In this document: positions 13,739 through 26,052 of the stretch, piece by piece
Numbering within the stretch: position 1 is the first letter of the stretch
How the letters are laid out: each line of letters opens with the position of its first letter
NCBI RefSeq assembly: GCF_963675165.1
Contig: NC_087383.1
Coordinates: 5,434,839 to 5,498,838, forward strand
Direction: 5' to 3'
Origin: Halichondria panicea
Lineage: Eukaryota; Porifera; Demospongiae; Suberitida; Halichondriidae
DNA length: 64,000 nucleotides
Translations under genes and position numbers: made by a program
The notes under the pieces: model-generated
Databases searched by the model: none
Seen by the model: only the letters and a program-made list of their open reading frames with translations
What the model was told of the DNA's origin: nothing

Positions 13739-14824
13739 CAGCTTTACCGTATCCTTCGTGCGGCTACGCCTTGAGGCATAATGAAGAAATCATTGACCAC
13801 GAATATGTGCGTCCTGTTAGCTAGCTCAATCTGTTTACATAGATGAATGGGTCATAATTATGTCTAATTGGAGATACATGTACCTTGATCAGTAATAAGG
13901 CCACTTCAAATGAGATTGTAGTCCTCCGCCCTGCCCTCTTCCTGCCATAGCTAGTTTAATTATCCAATGAAAAATTGAAATTGCTTTTAAGCACACACAC
14001 ATGCACGGTGGGTTTTTTAATGAAATTCATTGATGAATTCATAGTGATAATGATATTCATGCCTCGGGTGTGCATGCGCAGTGAGGTATACGGTAGTGTG
14101 TTTGTTTGTGTGTGTGTGTGTGTGTTTGTATGTGCGCCACGTATAATTATATACGCATTGATTATTTGGAGTGGTGGGGTTTCATTAACCTAGTACACAT
14201 TGCTTAACCGCGAACTTCATGACCCACTATACACTAACAGTAATATACATATGTACGTACTTGCAGTTTTTTTTCTTCTCAATGAAGAAAGGTCGCAGGA
14301 ACCTGATGCCGACACCGTACGAGAAATCCCCCAGAGCATTTGTGAACAGCATGGGCACCAGTGATGGCTCAACGTCCTTCAGATCAGAGCAGATCTTGGC
14401 TCCCTCTGCAAAAGATGTGACATATATACCGTTAAAACATTTCAGGTACAATGTAAGTAACATCTCTGATCTAACTGGATGCAAAGAAATTTGAATCGAA
14501 AATGTAGATACATAACTATACACAATTATATACAAAATGTATATAATTATGTCAGGGTGTCATACAGGGGAAAGGGGGGATATCCCCCTCCAACTCCCCC
14601 CCTAAAACTTGCATTTAGGTACTGAGTGTCCATAGCTGGCATACTAACAAATATTGAAATAACAGTGGACCTTTTTCTAGCAAAGTTTTTAGTTACTTTT
14701 CTTATATCCCCCCTCTACTTCAAAATTCTGTATGACACCCTGTATGCACATGTAGATATGTTATACGTACACGTACATGTATCATAATCATGCCTCGGTG
14801 CGCATGCGCAAGCGAGGTATACGG

Positions 14825-14865
<41 letters not shown>

Positions 14866-17212
14866 CTGCTACAGCTGCTCAAGGATCAACAAAAAGTTCT
14901 ATAGGCTTCTAGTCATGGATTTCAATTCGTGGATTTGCAAAATAATGCTTCGTTCTTGAGTTATGCCTTGTTTTGCTTACGGAATGCCTGCAGCCTTTTC
15001 AGAAAAGTGCGTAGAATAACTTGTCCATGGAGTGTTGCTACTCTACTTAGTAGTTAGCTCTGCACTAGAACGCTAGCTATTGGTAGCTGCAAGAGTGAGA
15101 AGAGAGCTGCAAGGCTCTGCTGATCCATTAATTTTAGACTTGAACTTTTGGCATCGATTGTTACAACAATCATGGTCAATCATTACCCACTCTTTGAGTT
15201 TCCCTGTGCATGCAATGATGTGTGAAGCTATTAGAAGCTATGTTAAATGTAGCTTTGGCACCTTCACCGAGGTATCAGCACCTGTGGTGCTTTCATTTAT
15301 ACAATGTATGTATGCATGTACATGTAATTGTATAATGTACAAAACACTGCAATACTGATTCAGAAATGTTTGCTTTCACTGTCAAAACTCACTACGGATT
15401 AGTACAGTTTAAATGTGTCACACTTACGAGGGAAAAGGAACGCTTGTCTGTTTTCAATTGTGTCCCAACTGAGACCGAGTTCATCCACATTGAACTGCTT
15501 GTTGGAGTGAGTGGATGAGGGCATGATCAACGAGTCCTCTACTGAACCTGTGTACGCAGGGAAGCACAAGTCTGACCATACTATTAATCATTGTGTTACA
15601 TTAATTGTGCATGAAATTCACAATACATAATTATTGTACTAATACTGTTGGGAAAACTCAAGATAAAAATTATGTATACATAATTATAGCTTTCAATTTA
15701 ATTTCGTGCTCTTTTGAGGTAAATTCTTACGTGGACAGTGTACATGTACTTCATTTCGCACATTATTTTGGTACTGCATAGTGTGAAATGAAGTTTGCAA
15801 ATAGGACCTGATTCATAGGTTGCATGACTTCAGAAATGTAAGGCATACAGTGCACAACGTACGTGCCTATTGGCTTAGAAGCATATACTTATATAATTAT
15901 ACTGTCATGTACCTTTGACCTCGAAGGCCTTCACAGTCGTGGTACAGTGTCTCTCAGGGTACACTCTGCCTGGGGCAATGACTTGTAGGAACCTGACATT
16001 GATGTCCCTCTGGTAAATCTTCTCCATGGGCAGTGAAATATCCTGTAGTGAGAGAGAGGTGAATTAAAAAGGGGTTCATCAACGGTGGGCTGGGAAAGAT
16101 CCCTGAAAAAGCTCAATAAACAGTGAGGGGGTGGGGTGGGGGTGAAGATACTGTAACAGTGAAACCAGCATGGCCACCGGCTATATAAAACAGCCAGGTC
16201 AATAAACACTAGGACGTGTGTCCGTATAGGTACGCATAGAAGGTGTTTCGACCTGTGATTTATTTTAATCAGCTTATGGGTGCCAGCTCCTAAGAAATAT
16301 CTCGACATGCTGTCCTTCGTGTAGAGAGGTGCACATGTTTACTATAGACATGAACAAACACCCTTCATTGTGGAGACTGAGGTAATTATAAAACTGTAAC
16401 AGTGTTCCGTATTTGGGTGGTCTTTTAATTGTCACTGCAGATCGATGTAAATGTAGAGCATGCACAAAGGTCTTCATTGTCACAAGTATTGTTAAGAAGG
16501 TATTTTGAATGCTATAGAGGTAGAGCAAGTTTGGTATTCGCTTTGACAAACGCAATCCTACGTATAATTATGTACCGTAAAATAATCACTCCTACTGTGC
16601 TGATCAATTGAGATATTGACATAATTATGTGGAGTGAGGAGGAGCATACGTACGTATAGTACGTGCACCTACGCACTAATTATAAACGTACTTGTACATG
16701 CATACACGTAACTATAATTGTACAGAGATCGAGTAACACTCTTCAAGTCACGAAAGATAACGATTGTTTTGACTAGGGACTATGAGCAAATAATGGCTTT
16801 CAGTATACTGAGTAACCAAAAAATAATGTCATCTACACACGAGAAAAATGCAAACTATAAGAGGCGGATCAAGAGGTAATATTTAAGGGCCACATAATTA
16901 TAGTGAGGAGGAGACTACAGCATTGGTTCATGGGGAAAAGGTCGATCTTTCTATTCAGGTTAAGTCGTAGAGATACATTTGTGGGTGAAAATGTTCTCTG
17001 AAGCGAAGAATATAGTTAGTGACTGACCACACTGCACAGCTGCACATTGTCCCCTCTCCCACAACATAACTTACTTCAGAGTCACCCTCTCCAATAACCA
17101 GGTCACACTGACACGTCTCATCGAAGCCATACACCAGACACACGTCCACAATCGCATTGAGCAGTCGTATCTGCTCCCCTGGCAGTTGAGGGGGTGGTGA
17201 CAGAGTTGTCAT
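318..17212 (-). CDS. DENND3: DENN-domain Rab GEF, DENND3-like (3' part beyond window)
   Basis: DENN proteins exchange GDP for GTP on Rab GTPases; DENND3 acts on Rab12 in membrane traffic and autophagy (family knowledge). Readable exons, in coding order: 17075-17212, 15913-16042, 15428-15547, 14261-14405, 12087-12218, 11808-11919, 11542-11596, 11102-11244, 7641-7787, 6974-7083, 6712-6839, 5970-6000, 5594-5728, 5205-5387, 4156-4289, 3808-3926, about 3446-3579, 2758-2891, 2419-2450, 2125-2226, 1709-1841, 958-1162, 600-693, 318-436. Phases agree at nearly all joins; the 3446/2891 join is unresolved. The upstream DENN piece has FLFPQGAKI and TNALGDFSYG. The core has ILTEQSILFVSSS, then CLFSYITPMQYKF, VAPILP and NVVIVDVDNGEV. 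A PH-like module follows (FRSSVERDNWYHMIRE, 628-675), which matches DENND3's PH-like linker. The WD40 end would lie left of base 1. Start is the ATG at 17212. Family is firm; the DENND3 assignment is moderate. Confidence 0.72.
1291..1463. mobile_element. TA-flanked MITE, CCGTATAGCGGG family, copy 1
   Basis: Starts CCGTATAGCGGGAAATTTTC and ends with the near-exact complement (GAAAATTTCCCGCTGTACGG), flanked by TA on both sides. It lies in an intron of the DENND3-like gene. Confidence 0.85.
2981..3197. repeat. Long inverted repeat, arms about 84 bp
   Basis: Arms 2981-3064 and 3112-3197 are near-exact reverse complements around a 47-bp spacer. Both contain GAGCGCATAAAAGAGAGAGA and ACGGGCAGAATCCAAAACCA. 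Intronic in the DENND3-like gene; probably a fold-back element. Confidence 0.9.
6100..6600. repeat. Dispersed repeat, about 500 bp, copy A
   Basis: From GAAAATGCTTGTCACA to the segment around ACCTCGTCCAACGGTCACTA. It is closely similar to copy B (44231-45310), which carries two later insertions. Intronic in the DENND3-like gene. Confidence 0.85.
7342..7549. mobile_element. CCGTATAGCGGG-family MITE, copy 2
   Basis: Left end CCGTATAGCGGATAATATTT, right end AAAATTACCCTTTATACGG, flanked by TA. Intronic in the DENND3-like gene. Confidence 0.8.
8185..8401. mobile_element. MITE with CAGGGTTTCATCTA termini, 5-bp TSD CTATA
   Basis: Starts CAGGGTTTCATCTAGGATTA and ends TAGATGAAACCCTG. The direct repeat CTATA flanks it at 8180-8184 and 8402-8406. 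No open frame. Intronic in the DENND3-like gene. Confidence 0.88.
8602..9080 (+). repeat. TGCCTCGG-ended dispersed repeat, copy 1
   Basis: Opens TGCCTCGGGTGGCAGGCGCA and contains GCTACTCTACTTAGTAGTTA and CTATTGGTAGCTGCAAG. Ends near CACCAAGGAG. Intronic in the DENND3-like gene. Confidence 0.75.
9982..10053 (-). tRNA. tRNA-Glu (TTC)
   Basis: A 72-nt cloverleaf can be read on the minus strand. The acceptor stem TCCCATG pairs with CATGGGA, the A box begins TGGTCTAGTGG, the anticodon loop is TTTTCAC (anticodon TTC), and the B box is GGTTCGATTCC. A T-run just downstream (near 9972-9977) suits Pol III termination. It has no encoded CCA, as expected of a eukaryotic gene. It lies inside the 3.3-kb intron of the DENND3-like gene, on the host gene's strand. 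Confidence 0.95.
10257..10570. mobile_element. Truncated relative of the pogo/Tigger-like element
   Basis: Begins AGTAGAACCTCGCTAATCCG and shares the internal ATGGCTACTAAAAGAAAGCA start (MATKRKQRE...GEKVEI) with the copy at 35250-35638. The right inverted end is missing. It lies between the tRNA-Glu and tRNA-Lys genes. Confidence 0.75.
10951..11023 (-). tRNA. tRNA-Lys (CTT)
   Basis: A 73-nt cloverleaf on the minus strand. The A box reads TAGCTCAGTCGG, the anticodon arm GAGACTCTTAATCTC carries anticodon CTT, and the B box is GGTTCGAGCTC. The acceptor stem ACCCGGT pairs with ATTGGGT through two G-T wobbles. A TTTT run lies shortly downstream. It sits in the same DENND3-like intron as the tRNA-Glu gene, about 900 bp away, and about 80 bp from the host exon at 11102-11244. 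Confidence 0.95.
12438..13093. mobile_element. CAGGGGCGTAG-family element, 656 bp
   Basis: Starts CAGGGGCGTAGC and ends GCTACGCCCCTG, like the element in the LRR pseudogene. Possible CATGTA duplication on both sides, but that motif is common here. Internally it carries a roughly 95-bp direct duplication around CTTCTGCAATCCAAGATAAG (about 12572 and 12748). No transposase frame. Confidence 0.8.
13663..13738. repeat. (CA)n microsatellite
   Basis: About 76 bp of nearly pure CA/CG dinucleotides inside a TGCCTCG-ended repeat copy. Confidence 0.95.
14553..14742. mobile_element. MITE with CAGGGTGTCATACAGG termini, copy 1
   Basis: Starts CAGGGTGTCATACAGG and ends CTGTATGACACCCTG. The flanks TATGT and TATGC match at four of five bases. 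Intronic in the DENND3-like gene. Confidence 0.85.
14791..15272 (+). repeat. TGCCTCGG-ended dispersed repeat, copy 2
   Basis: Opens TGCCTCGGTGCGCATGCGCA, has a GT microsatellite near its left end, and ends CTTCACCGAGG. Strongly similar to copy 1. Confidence 0.8.
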
Positions 17213-17717
17213 GGCTACACGCTTGTTTTACTACGGACCTGAGAAACAAGCCATCTGTAAAATCTAGTGTATATGACTCTTAATATCTTAGGCTTAATAA
17301 ATTGTTGCTGGATACAAATGTTTAACACTATAATTACAATAAATACAAACATATCTAGAAGGAATTCCAGTACCAATAGATCTATCACTGGCGCTGGCGT
17401 GCACCCAAGCCAAAATTGTGCATGTGATGGTTCATATAAATATTAAAGATAGACATCTATACATCTGCTCCTCTGCTCAAATCTGAAGCAACAATATACT
17501 GCACTCATCCTTAGGCCTTACACTCACCTCTTGCTCTCTTAGATACGGGTATAGTAAAGTCAAGGCTCGCTCTTTCGACAATCAAGCTGCAAGTTATAAG
17601 TACGTACGTATGGTGTGGAGTGGACACGCCCCTTCTAGAGATACCAAAAGTTTAAAGGTCAACAACAATGATGGGCATTATTTTATGAGAGCCAATTTTG
17701 TAAGAGCAGCTTCAAAA
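17213..17717. promoter_or_regulatory. Shared upstream region of DENND3-like and TADA3 genes
   Basis: About 505 bp separate the two divergent start codons (17212 minus, 17718 plus), so both promoters must overlap here or lie in the first exons. I see no TATA box at a convincing distance and no recognisable operator. The last part carries an in-frame upstream ATG at 17610, whose reading frame runs through the chosen TADA3 start. A bidirectional promoter is inferred only from geometry. Confidence 0.4.
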
Positions 17718-20700
17718 ATGGACTCATCTCCTATAGAGGTATTCTATCCTTCGTCATATTTCTCGTACATGAATGTCTCTTTATTAATACAGTATCAGCC
17801 TTGTCCTCTGCAGTTCTATGAGTTTCAACAACTCGACACGGCTTTGGTAACTAAGCATTATCATGATTATTCTACGATTTAGTGATTTCCAAACATTTAT
17901 TGTTTCACACATGCAGCTAGTTCTATGTATGTCTAATTATTGCATCTTTACTGCAGGACTGTCCCATCTTTACAGACATTTTGGCACATCAAGGTGAGCA
18001 ATATTAGTTAATATCTCCTATTTTAAACACTTTTGGGGGATATAATTATTTAGTAGTAGTAGTAGTATTAAACAGAGAAGTCTCATCAGCAATATTGCTG
18101 GTCTTCCTGAGAGCCCTGACAAGCAATACATAATGTATTATACAGACAAAAAACAAAACAAGTAAAGCAGTATTAAAAAGTAATTTTTGTTGAAGTAGCT
18201 TTTTTTGCTCTTTTGTCTAATGAGTTCCAGATAATTGTAGATTTGTAAATGAAGGAGTTTTTTAGCCAGTTTGTGTTAGGTCTCTTATGATGTATAAATT
18301 ACGTGTACACTGTACATGTAGATGTCCTGAGGATACTTTGGTGAGTTACAATTTTGTAGGTTTTGATTCCAGTTTGTAACTTTCTTCTTGTTGATAGTTG
18401 TTCCCATCTCAGTTCTCGGTTCTGATTATGTGTATACATAAAGGTGTTCCTTTGTGCTCACTAGAAATTAGATTTCAGTACTCAAGACTCGGTAGTGTTT
18501 GAACTAGTCCAGCCCAAGTTTTTTCAGTCTAGGGTATGTTCAAGTGTACGTGCGACACTGTAATTTGGCTCATGCGGTTTTACTTTTTATGGCAAGTAAA
18601 CCCAATTTGACATCGACTGCTAATTGTACAAGTACTGTATATATACAGTATGCACCAGTAGTGAACAATTACATGTACATGTATGTGTGAGTTCATAATT
18701 TCTTTGCAGATCGTCCGATAAATGTGGACTCTATTTCCTCTCTACAAAGCGAGCTGATTGCTTTACAAGGCAGTGCTCAAAGGTTTATATATTAAATCAC
18801 TCGATTGTACGCTGGCCCTATTAACTGAGGCAGGAGTGCATAATTATATTCATGCAGCACTCCTGACTGAGGTTATAGTGCCAGACAAGACCAGTTCATT
18901 CTCTGTATGATTGTGTATTTGTATGTGGTGATGTTACTGTATTTTCTTCCCCGTCAGTCGAATTAGTCTTCTAGAGGCGGAGGTGGCTGCATTGGAAACC
19001 TGGCAGGTCAAGAGGGACTACAGAAAGTAAGTTATGACTTTTTATGTACCCATTATCGTATCATGTACATGTAGTAATAATCTATAGAAGGCGACTTGTT
19101 GCTTAACTAGCTCTTTGACGGCGCAAAATCTGGCATAGCTTTGCTCTTTTCTTTAATGTTGACCAATCTGCAAAATACTAATTTCATTCAGTCTCGCAAA
19201 CCACACCTGATAGGTTGAGCAGCTAATCTTCCACATAGATTGCTCAACATTTTGAGGGTTTTTTTCAAGAATAAATTTTCTTACTAGTAGCCGCGGATTA
19301 ACAATGATTCCCAAATTGCGCGGCTGTTTTTTAGGTTTGAAGAGTCCGCGAAAACTGAAAAATTTGGCCCTATAATATGTAACCTCCTTTTACTGCACTG
19401 TATAATTAAAAATTAACTATAGGCGTAAACACAGTGACGGTGATTCAAGGTCCCAGCGATCTGACACTCCCCTCAAGAAATTGAAAGTGGAAGAAGTATC
19501 AAAGACCAAAAAAATTAAATCCAAAAAATCTCAGAATGATTTCCCAACTCCGAGTGACCCTGTAAAGGTCAAAGGTGATGCTCCAGACAGGTTTTGGGCA
19601 TCGGTAGAGCCATACTGTGCTGATCTGACTGAGACGGACCTCAAACTACTGCAGGAGGGAATCAGAAATGTATGTATAATTATACATCCATGTACATGCA
19701 TGTGTAACATTCAAGTATTGTAATGCTACATAATTTATTCATCGAGTAAAACAGCAGTTTCCATCATATTTAATGTGCGTGCATGTATTTATACGCACAT
19801 GCACCACAGCGTAAACAAAAAGTTCTGTGAGAGTATTCGACATATTTTCGATGTGGTGTGCAATGTGTTTTTACTTTCCACCCATGCATGCAGTGTTCGC
19901 CTGTTTTCTGCATATTTGCGTATACATGTAAAATGTAAAATCCTTTTTATTAACTCCTGCATAATGTGCATACGTGTAGCATTTACAGCAGGTACAAATT
20001 TGTGTGTGTGTCGTGCATGCGCTTGGTACTTGTATCTCCCAATAAACTCCGTAGTATTACAAGTACAACATTCTTCCTTTGTAGTATCTTAATTGCCTGT
20101 CTCTCACTCCCTCCCAGCAGGAGAATGATGATGCTTACAGTGTCCCTCCTCTGGGGGTGCATTATTCTCGACAGTGGGCCTCTCACGACATACACAGCGA
20201 GAGAGAGGTAAGGGAATGTCTGCAATGGAACTCCTAAATCTGGACTCCATACATGTACATCTCTTATTATTGCATGTGAAACACTGCATGTAGCTGTGTT
20301 TAAGCACATAAAAATTAATGAGTGTACAGGACATCAGAACCCTTGCTTTAAAGCTGCACTGTGTATAATAATTATTTGTATAGCTGAAGACTATAATTAT
20401 AGTACGTTGCTTCAGAGTAATGAAGTTACCCCTCTCTGTGTGTTGTACAAGTTCTATAATCGCGTTTATCGATGCAGGTGTCAGCTCGACTGGGTCAGTT
20501 GGCTGATCCCTTTACTGAGAGAGGTGGAGAGTGGGAGGATGAGTCCGGTGAGCTATATACACGTAGCTTTATAACTTTAATATTTTACTGTATAAATTAT
20601 TCATTCAGGATATTTTTATTCAGTTTACGGGAACATTTCTAATAATTTGCCCATGCGCAAACAGGCCTCCTTTTTTTCATTGAGTCCCTGTTACATGTAC

Positions 20701-22256
20701 ATGTACATGTACGCATAATGGACAATTCATTACTGCTGTAGACCACATGCTGAACCAAGCTGACTCAGCTAAAGACAAGCCCCAGTACGGACCCCTTACT
20801 GAAAGACTTATTGCAGTAAGCACGCAAGACTCTTAAGATTATTGAGATATTGTAGTGTGTGCTCTCTCTCTCATAAATTAAAAGAATGTTTTGGGTCAAC
20901 CACTATTCTTTAGATACAGTACATGTACACGGTTGCTGGCAAATGTATAAGAGTTCATTTCACAGTAGCTGTACGTACATTTTCATGCAGTTAACATTTC
21001 CGGCTCACAAAAATTGTCGCATTGATTGAGGCCCAGAGCTATACTATGTTCTTGCATATAATTTTATGTTAGCTCATAAGAGGATTTAGGCCTCTTAAGT
21101 TCGGTTACGTATGTACATGTACAATGTGACACACACACACTCCATTCCCTGGCAGGCATTTCTTGAAGACTCAAATGGTCAGAACAGAGGCACTACAGGT
21201 CAAGTGCGTATGAACACACCCCCTTCTGCTGTTACTGTGGATACGTTGGAGAATAGGATTAAACATGAATTGATAGCACTGGGACTCTTCAATATTGAGG
21301 ATGTAAGAAGGCCTGGGTATACTGTTTTTCATGCCTGAATTGTCAGTAAAATAATACAGTAGTACGTCCCATATACTATCTACATTAATTTTGTAAAATA
21401 CCAGAAATACATACATGTAGGTGCGTTATACATTAAAATAATCTGACGCCTAATCGAATGTTCCCGTCAACTTCATAGGAGTTAAGAGAAGCTGATGAAG
21501 GTGAGGACGAGATACTGGCAGAGCTCAGAAAGAATCAAGATGAACTCAATACCATTGTAAGGACACAACACTATGCATGTGCCTACATGTAGTACACGCA
21601 CTAAAATTGTACAATGTCATGTATGTATGCACCCACCTCTACATGTACATCCAGATCATACATTGTAGTTGCATGAATAAGTTGGATAGAATTTCTTTTC
21701 TGCTGCCCTTATAATTATAGGAAAGGGCTTCTTCATGTATGGTAGCCAGCATGATAGCACACGTACATGGGCAGTGCATTGTACATGTACCTCAAATGAC
21801 AATATACATACCCCCATCCCTCCAACACACACAGAGTGAGTACAACCTTAGCCAGAGACAAACACTTTACAAGCTGGCAAAGCAGGAGATGAAACGGCAA
21901 GAACTGAGACAAGCTGCAAAAGAGGTACATGCACTATACGTATAAGTGTGGTTGAAGTTTGTAATTAGAAACTTGTGGAGCCTTCTATACTACGTACGCT
22001 TAGTATTACAGTAAATATGTACGTACTAAGACATTTTTATAGTTTATTGAGCAAGGTTACGAAACCCTATACATGAGGATCCTTGCTATACATAATTACT
22101 ATGTAGGCTGATGAGGAAGTGATAACTTGGTTGGGCCGTATTACTAGCCTGAAGCAAAAACGTAAGGGTGCTCTCACTCGCAAAGAGAAGGAATCTGCTT
22201 GGAGGGCTCTACAACAGAGGGAGGAGATTCAGAGGAAAATCAATCACAAACTATAG
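17718..22256 (+). CDS. TADA3: Transcriptional adapter 3 (ADA3), SAGA/ATAC subunit
   Basis: ADA3 links ADA2 and the GCN5/PCAF acetyltransferase within SAGA and ATAC in the nucleus. Thirteen exons: 17718-17738, 17793-17846, 17957-17993, 18710-18782, 18958-19026, 19423-19669, 20121-20207, 20478-20547, 20742-20815, 21156-21302, 21479-21556, 21835-21924, 22107-22256. All have GT-AG introns and compatible phases, giving about 398 aa (human TADA3 is 432). Family hallmarks in order: CPLQFYEF near the N-terminus, a coiled coil (SLLEAEVAALETW), a Lys-rich linker, DAPDRFWASVEPYCADLT, PPLGVHYSRQWA, a GPLTERL motif, LENRIKHELIALGL, EDEILAELRKNQ, and a C-terminal helical ADA3 domain with KRQELRQ and a WRALQQRE motif. 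The start at 17718 gives a short MDSSPIE lead followed by a 54-nt intron. Reading through from the ATG at 17610 is the alternative N-terminus. Confidence 0.95.
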
Positions 22257-22665
22257 CAGATAATATAGTCCACTGAGTGAGTATGTGTACATGTATGTCG
22301 TCTTGTGTGTCTGTCAGTATAATTATTTCTGTTATATCGACAATAATTAATTACCACCACATGTAACCCAGCCATTAAAGAGAGACAGTTAGGCTAGGTC
22401 AAAGGTCACTATTCGACTTACGGTAAAAAGTTAAACAAAGGCACACAAATTAATAGAATGGAGAAGGTGACGATTAGCAGCACATTCAAATACGTACACT
22501 GTAGCTTGCATTCATGAGGCACGTTCGGCACACAACTAGAGCCAAGAAATATTTGACGGTTCGTCTCTGAACAGAACCGTCAAATTTTTCTTCCCAGGGG
22601 GTGCTCAAATTTTCTAAAAAAAGGTCAACTGTTTTTGCGACCCTGTCAGTATATAACTTGCCAAT

Positions 22666-22879
22666 CAGAGTGTCATACAGGGGGGGAAAAAGGGGATATC
22701 TCCCCCCTAGCTCCAATTACCCCCCCCCTAAAATTTACATTCAAGTACTAGTTGTATGACTGGAGTGTCCATAGCTGGCAATTTTACATACTAACAGGGT
22801 ATTGAAATAATAGTTTACGTACCTTTTTTTAGCAACATTTTTTCTTATTTCCCTCCTCTACTTCCTGTATGACACCCTG
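22666..22879. mobile_element. MITE with CAGGGTGTCATACAGG termini, copy 2
   Basis: Starts CAGAGTGTCATACAGG and ends CTGTATGACACCCTG. Flanked by exact CCAAT at 22661-22665 and 22880-22884. The interior resembles copy 1, including a C-rich stretch and CCATAGCTGGCA. Confidence 0.9.
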
Positions 22880-24289
22880 CCAATGCTGATTGCGCATGCT
22901 TAATAGGGCCTGGTCATTACAGTACTGTTGTCATTCTCTTGAGCTCGTGTGGAAAAGCCGAGTTGTACTCTAGAGCTCCTTGAAAAGAAAACAGACTAAG
23001 TAGCTCAATGGATGGTCTTGGGAGGTGGAGATTATCAGTTCCACGAGTTGAGACTTGTGCTGGTCTATTAGGTAACAGTTCTTGCAATTGACAGAACTAA
23101 TATGAGAGATTTATACAGTCGGCTCTCTGAAAGGCAGCCACCTCGATATACTGGCCATTTGGTTTGGCACGGATTGCTAGCTAGATGTTTACTGCACAAA
23201 ACTCGCCACTCACTATTTCGTATACTGGCCAGTACTGGCTGCCCCAAACGATTTATAACTACCTATTGTGTGTCATTGCAAGATCTTGGAAAATACAGTA
23301 GCCATTAATTTTTGTACATGTGGTTTTATGAGGTTTCCTACTGCGCATGCTCAGCTATAACGGTCTACTACATGTATTGGGCTAGGGATACACTAGCAGG
23401 CATTATAATTATCCTATAATTATTATGTGCACATGCCACACTAGCTGTAAATTTTGTGTGATCAATGCGACAGCGCTAGATCTACATTAGCTGACTGTGG
23501 ATTCTTTTTTGCGGTATAATCTTTTGCTTGTTTTAATTAGCAGTGTTAAATGTGACCATTATGCACAGATCGACGTGATTCATCCTTTACAGCAACATAA
23601 GTATTAGTTTTATCTCCCTTCTCTCCTAGTTTCTCAGTTGCCATTTCTCCTGCTACTATTTGCTGCCATCACCACAATGTCGTTCTTAATTGGCTTTTAT
23701 TGACTCTCCAAGTACACCCTGTATTATAATCGTAGGCAGCTGTAAAGCACAATTCAATTAGTCTAGCTACTATGGTTACAATTCGTAGAGCCACCTGCAC
23801 ATGAGTTTGTGATCTAATTGTAAGGGTCACACGTGCAATTTATTACCGTATTACTATAATAGAGACTCAGAATGAGCAGGTATATACGTAGCTAGCCTCG
23901 ATCCCAGCCCCTCTCGCCAGTCTTTCTCAATTAAGAGCGGCCTGGAATCGAGGCTAGTACATGTATATAGCTGGAACAGACACACACAGTCAGCTTTACC
24001 GTATTCCTCGTGCGGCTACGTCTTGAGGCATGATCTAATCAGCAGAAAGTTTACACTTTGCGATCTACCTTCTTGCATTCTGCCAAGGATCGTGATTATG
24101 TCCAGTATATACGTTTGCCATTTTATTTTTGCAATTTGAGAAGCGATCACCCTCGCAAAATTTGTATATTTTGATGCTTGCAACTGAACATTCGATATCG
24201 GAGTCATAACCATTATAAAGAATGATAAATTATGACTGTATTTAAGCGTTTTTGTCTAGTAAACTGTACGTTAGTTAAATGCATGGAGT

Positions 24290-24520
24290 GTACAGACACT
24301 CCGCAAGCATTATAGAAGTCACCAAAGTTCAATTGGAGTGGTCAAGAGCACTTAACCAATTTAGGTAGACAGGTTTCACTAATTAGAACTGTACCACATT
24401 AAGCTGTACACACCGCAAGCATTAGCTAGAAGTCACCAAAGTTCAATTGGAGTGGTCAAGAGCACTTAACCAATTTAGGTAGACAGGTTTCACTAATTAG
24501 AACTGTACGTACCACATTAA
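24290..24520. repeat. Two-copy tandem duplication, period about 120 bp
   Basis: The block from CCGCAAGCATTA through CACTAATTAGAACTGTA is repeated almost exactly, with AGCT and CGTA additions in the second copy. Confidence 0.9.
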
Positions 24521-25805
24521 TTTAGACCATGCCAAAGCTGTACACACACTCACCCATAACAACTCGATGGTTTAATTTTGACTGTAATGCACATCCATCG
24601 GTCAGTCTTTGATGTGTATCAGTAATGGCTGCATGCATGGTCTAAGCAAAAAGCAACATACTGTATGTCTCGAATGGCCATACTTAGAAATTATGCTTTG
24701 TTGTTGTCATAATTGATGGCCTGATTCATAAAAGCTATAACAGGCGTCGAAAAGAGCTTTAAAACTCACTGCCAGTATAATTTTGAGTATAATCATCGCT
24801 TATAATGTGCAGATGAGTTGTCTGGCTTGTCTCATAGCCTCCTTCGCAGGCCTGGGACCGAGGCTAGCATGTACACGACTACCGGGAGGCTTTCGTACAA
24901 ATATACCATTTGCATAATAATTTATACTGCGCACAAAAGTATAGTCATAATAACTTCATGATCCTGGAAGCGGTTGCTGGTTTGCATCCGAAGTAATGTA
25001 AGCGGAGCCACCTGTATAATAATTATATGTGGTCTACCCAATTCACAACACAAAACCACTCATCACTATAAGCAACGGGTTTCAGCCACAACTTTACCAC
25101 CAGCATGCACTCAATGCAGATAGCTATAGTGTGTAAATATTACTCAAATGCACAGTCAGGCCACACCAAATTGATCTTATGTTTCACGGACTTTTAGCCT
25201 CCAAAAACAGACCAGGGTGGCAGGCAAAAAAAGAACAAAATTGATGAATATCATTATAAAACCACAAACAGAGTCACAAAACACCACAAAAAGTCACTCT
25301 AGCAAGACATACAACGTTTTGCTAGATCACATGGCTATTCTGACCTCTGACCTGGACCACTATAATTATTTTGGGGCATTCTGCAAAAGTATAGTGTACA
25401 AATGGGATAATAATGTATAGCTGCCGTAATTATGGTAATTAAAGACAACTCATCTGCACACTATATATTATAAGTGATGATAATAGTTGCACTGCTAATC
25501 GTATGATGTGCTGTTAGTGACTGGCAATAATCTCGTATCATATCCGGTCCAGTAATTGCACGTTCTCATTGACAGCGTGAAATTACCTGTCAAGTGCACG
25601 ATGTCAATGTCAACGGATTGTTTTCGAATAACAGCCACGACCGAAAAACTGCAAGACATACACGATTAGAAATCTACTCCGTGCAATAAGGGGTTAATAG
25701 CACTCATAACAAACACTGGCAATTAACAATTAACAAACACTGGCAATTAATAATTATGGCAAGGCTATTATAGTAGCCTTGCCATAATTATTGCATCTAT
25801 GATTA

Positions 25806-26052
25806 GGCCACTCCAAGTGATACTCTGGTTTCTGGTCCACCGCCCGCATCAGATTTTATTCTTGGATTTCTATCTCATTATTTCTACTACGCATGCGCAG
25901 AATGGTCCATGTGGTACAAAATAGTGTGATAATGATATTCATTTGCAAAATAATGAGGTGAAATTGATAATGACATAATGAGAAAAGCCGCCCGCCCGCA
26001 TGCAATTAGAAAAACTTCAGGACCAGAAACCAGAGTGTCACTTGGAGTGGCC
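25806..26052. mobile_element. Harbinger-like MITE, TTA target duplication
   Basis: Starts GGCCACTCCAAGTGATACTC and ends GAGTGTCACTTGGAGTGGCC, with inverted repeats of about 33 bp. TTA flanks both sides (25803-25805, 26053-26055). No open frame. Confidence 0.88.

Noticed and set aside
14219..14494. Plus-strand open frame over 14261-14405
   Set aside because: It is the antisense of the DENN exon, which has clear family motifs on the minus strand.
25217..25420. Short Lys/Thr-rich open frame
   Set aside because: No motif, no splice context and low-complexity A-rich sequence.
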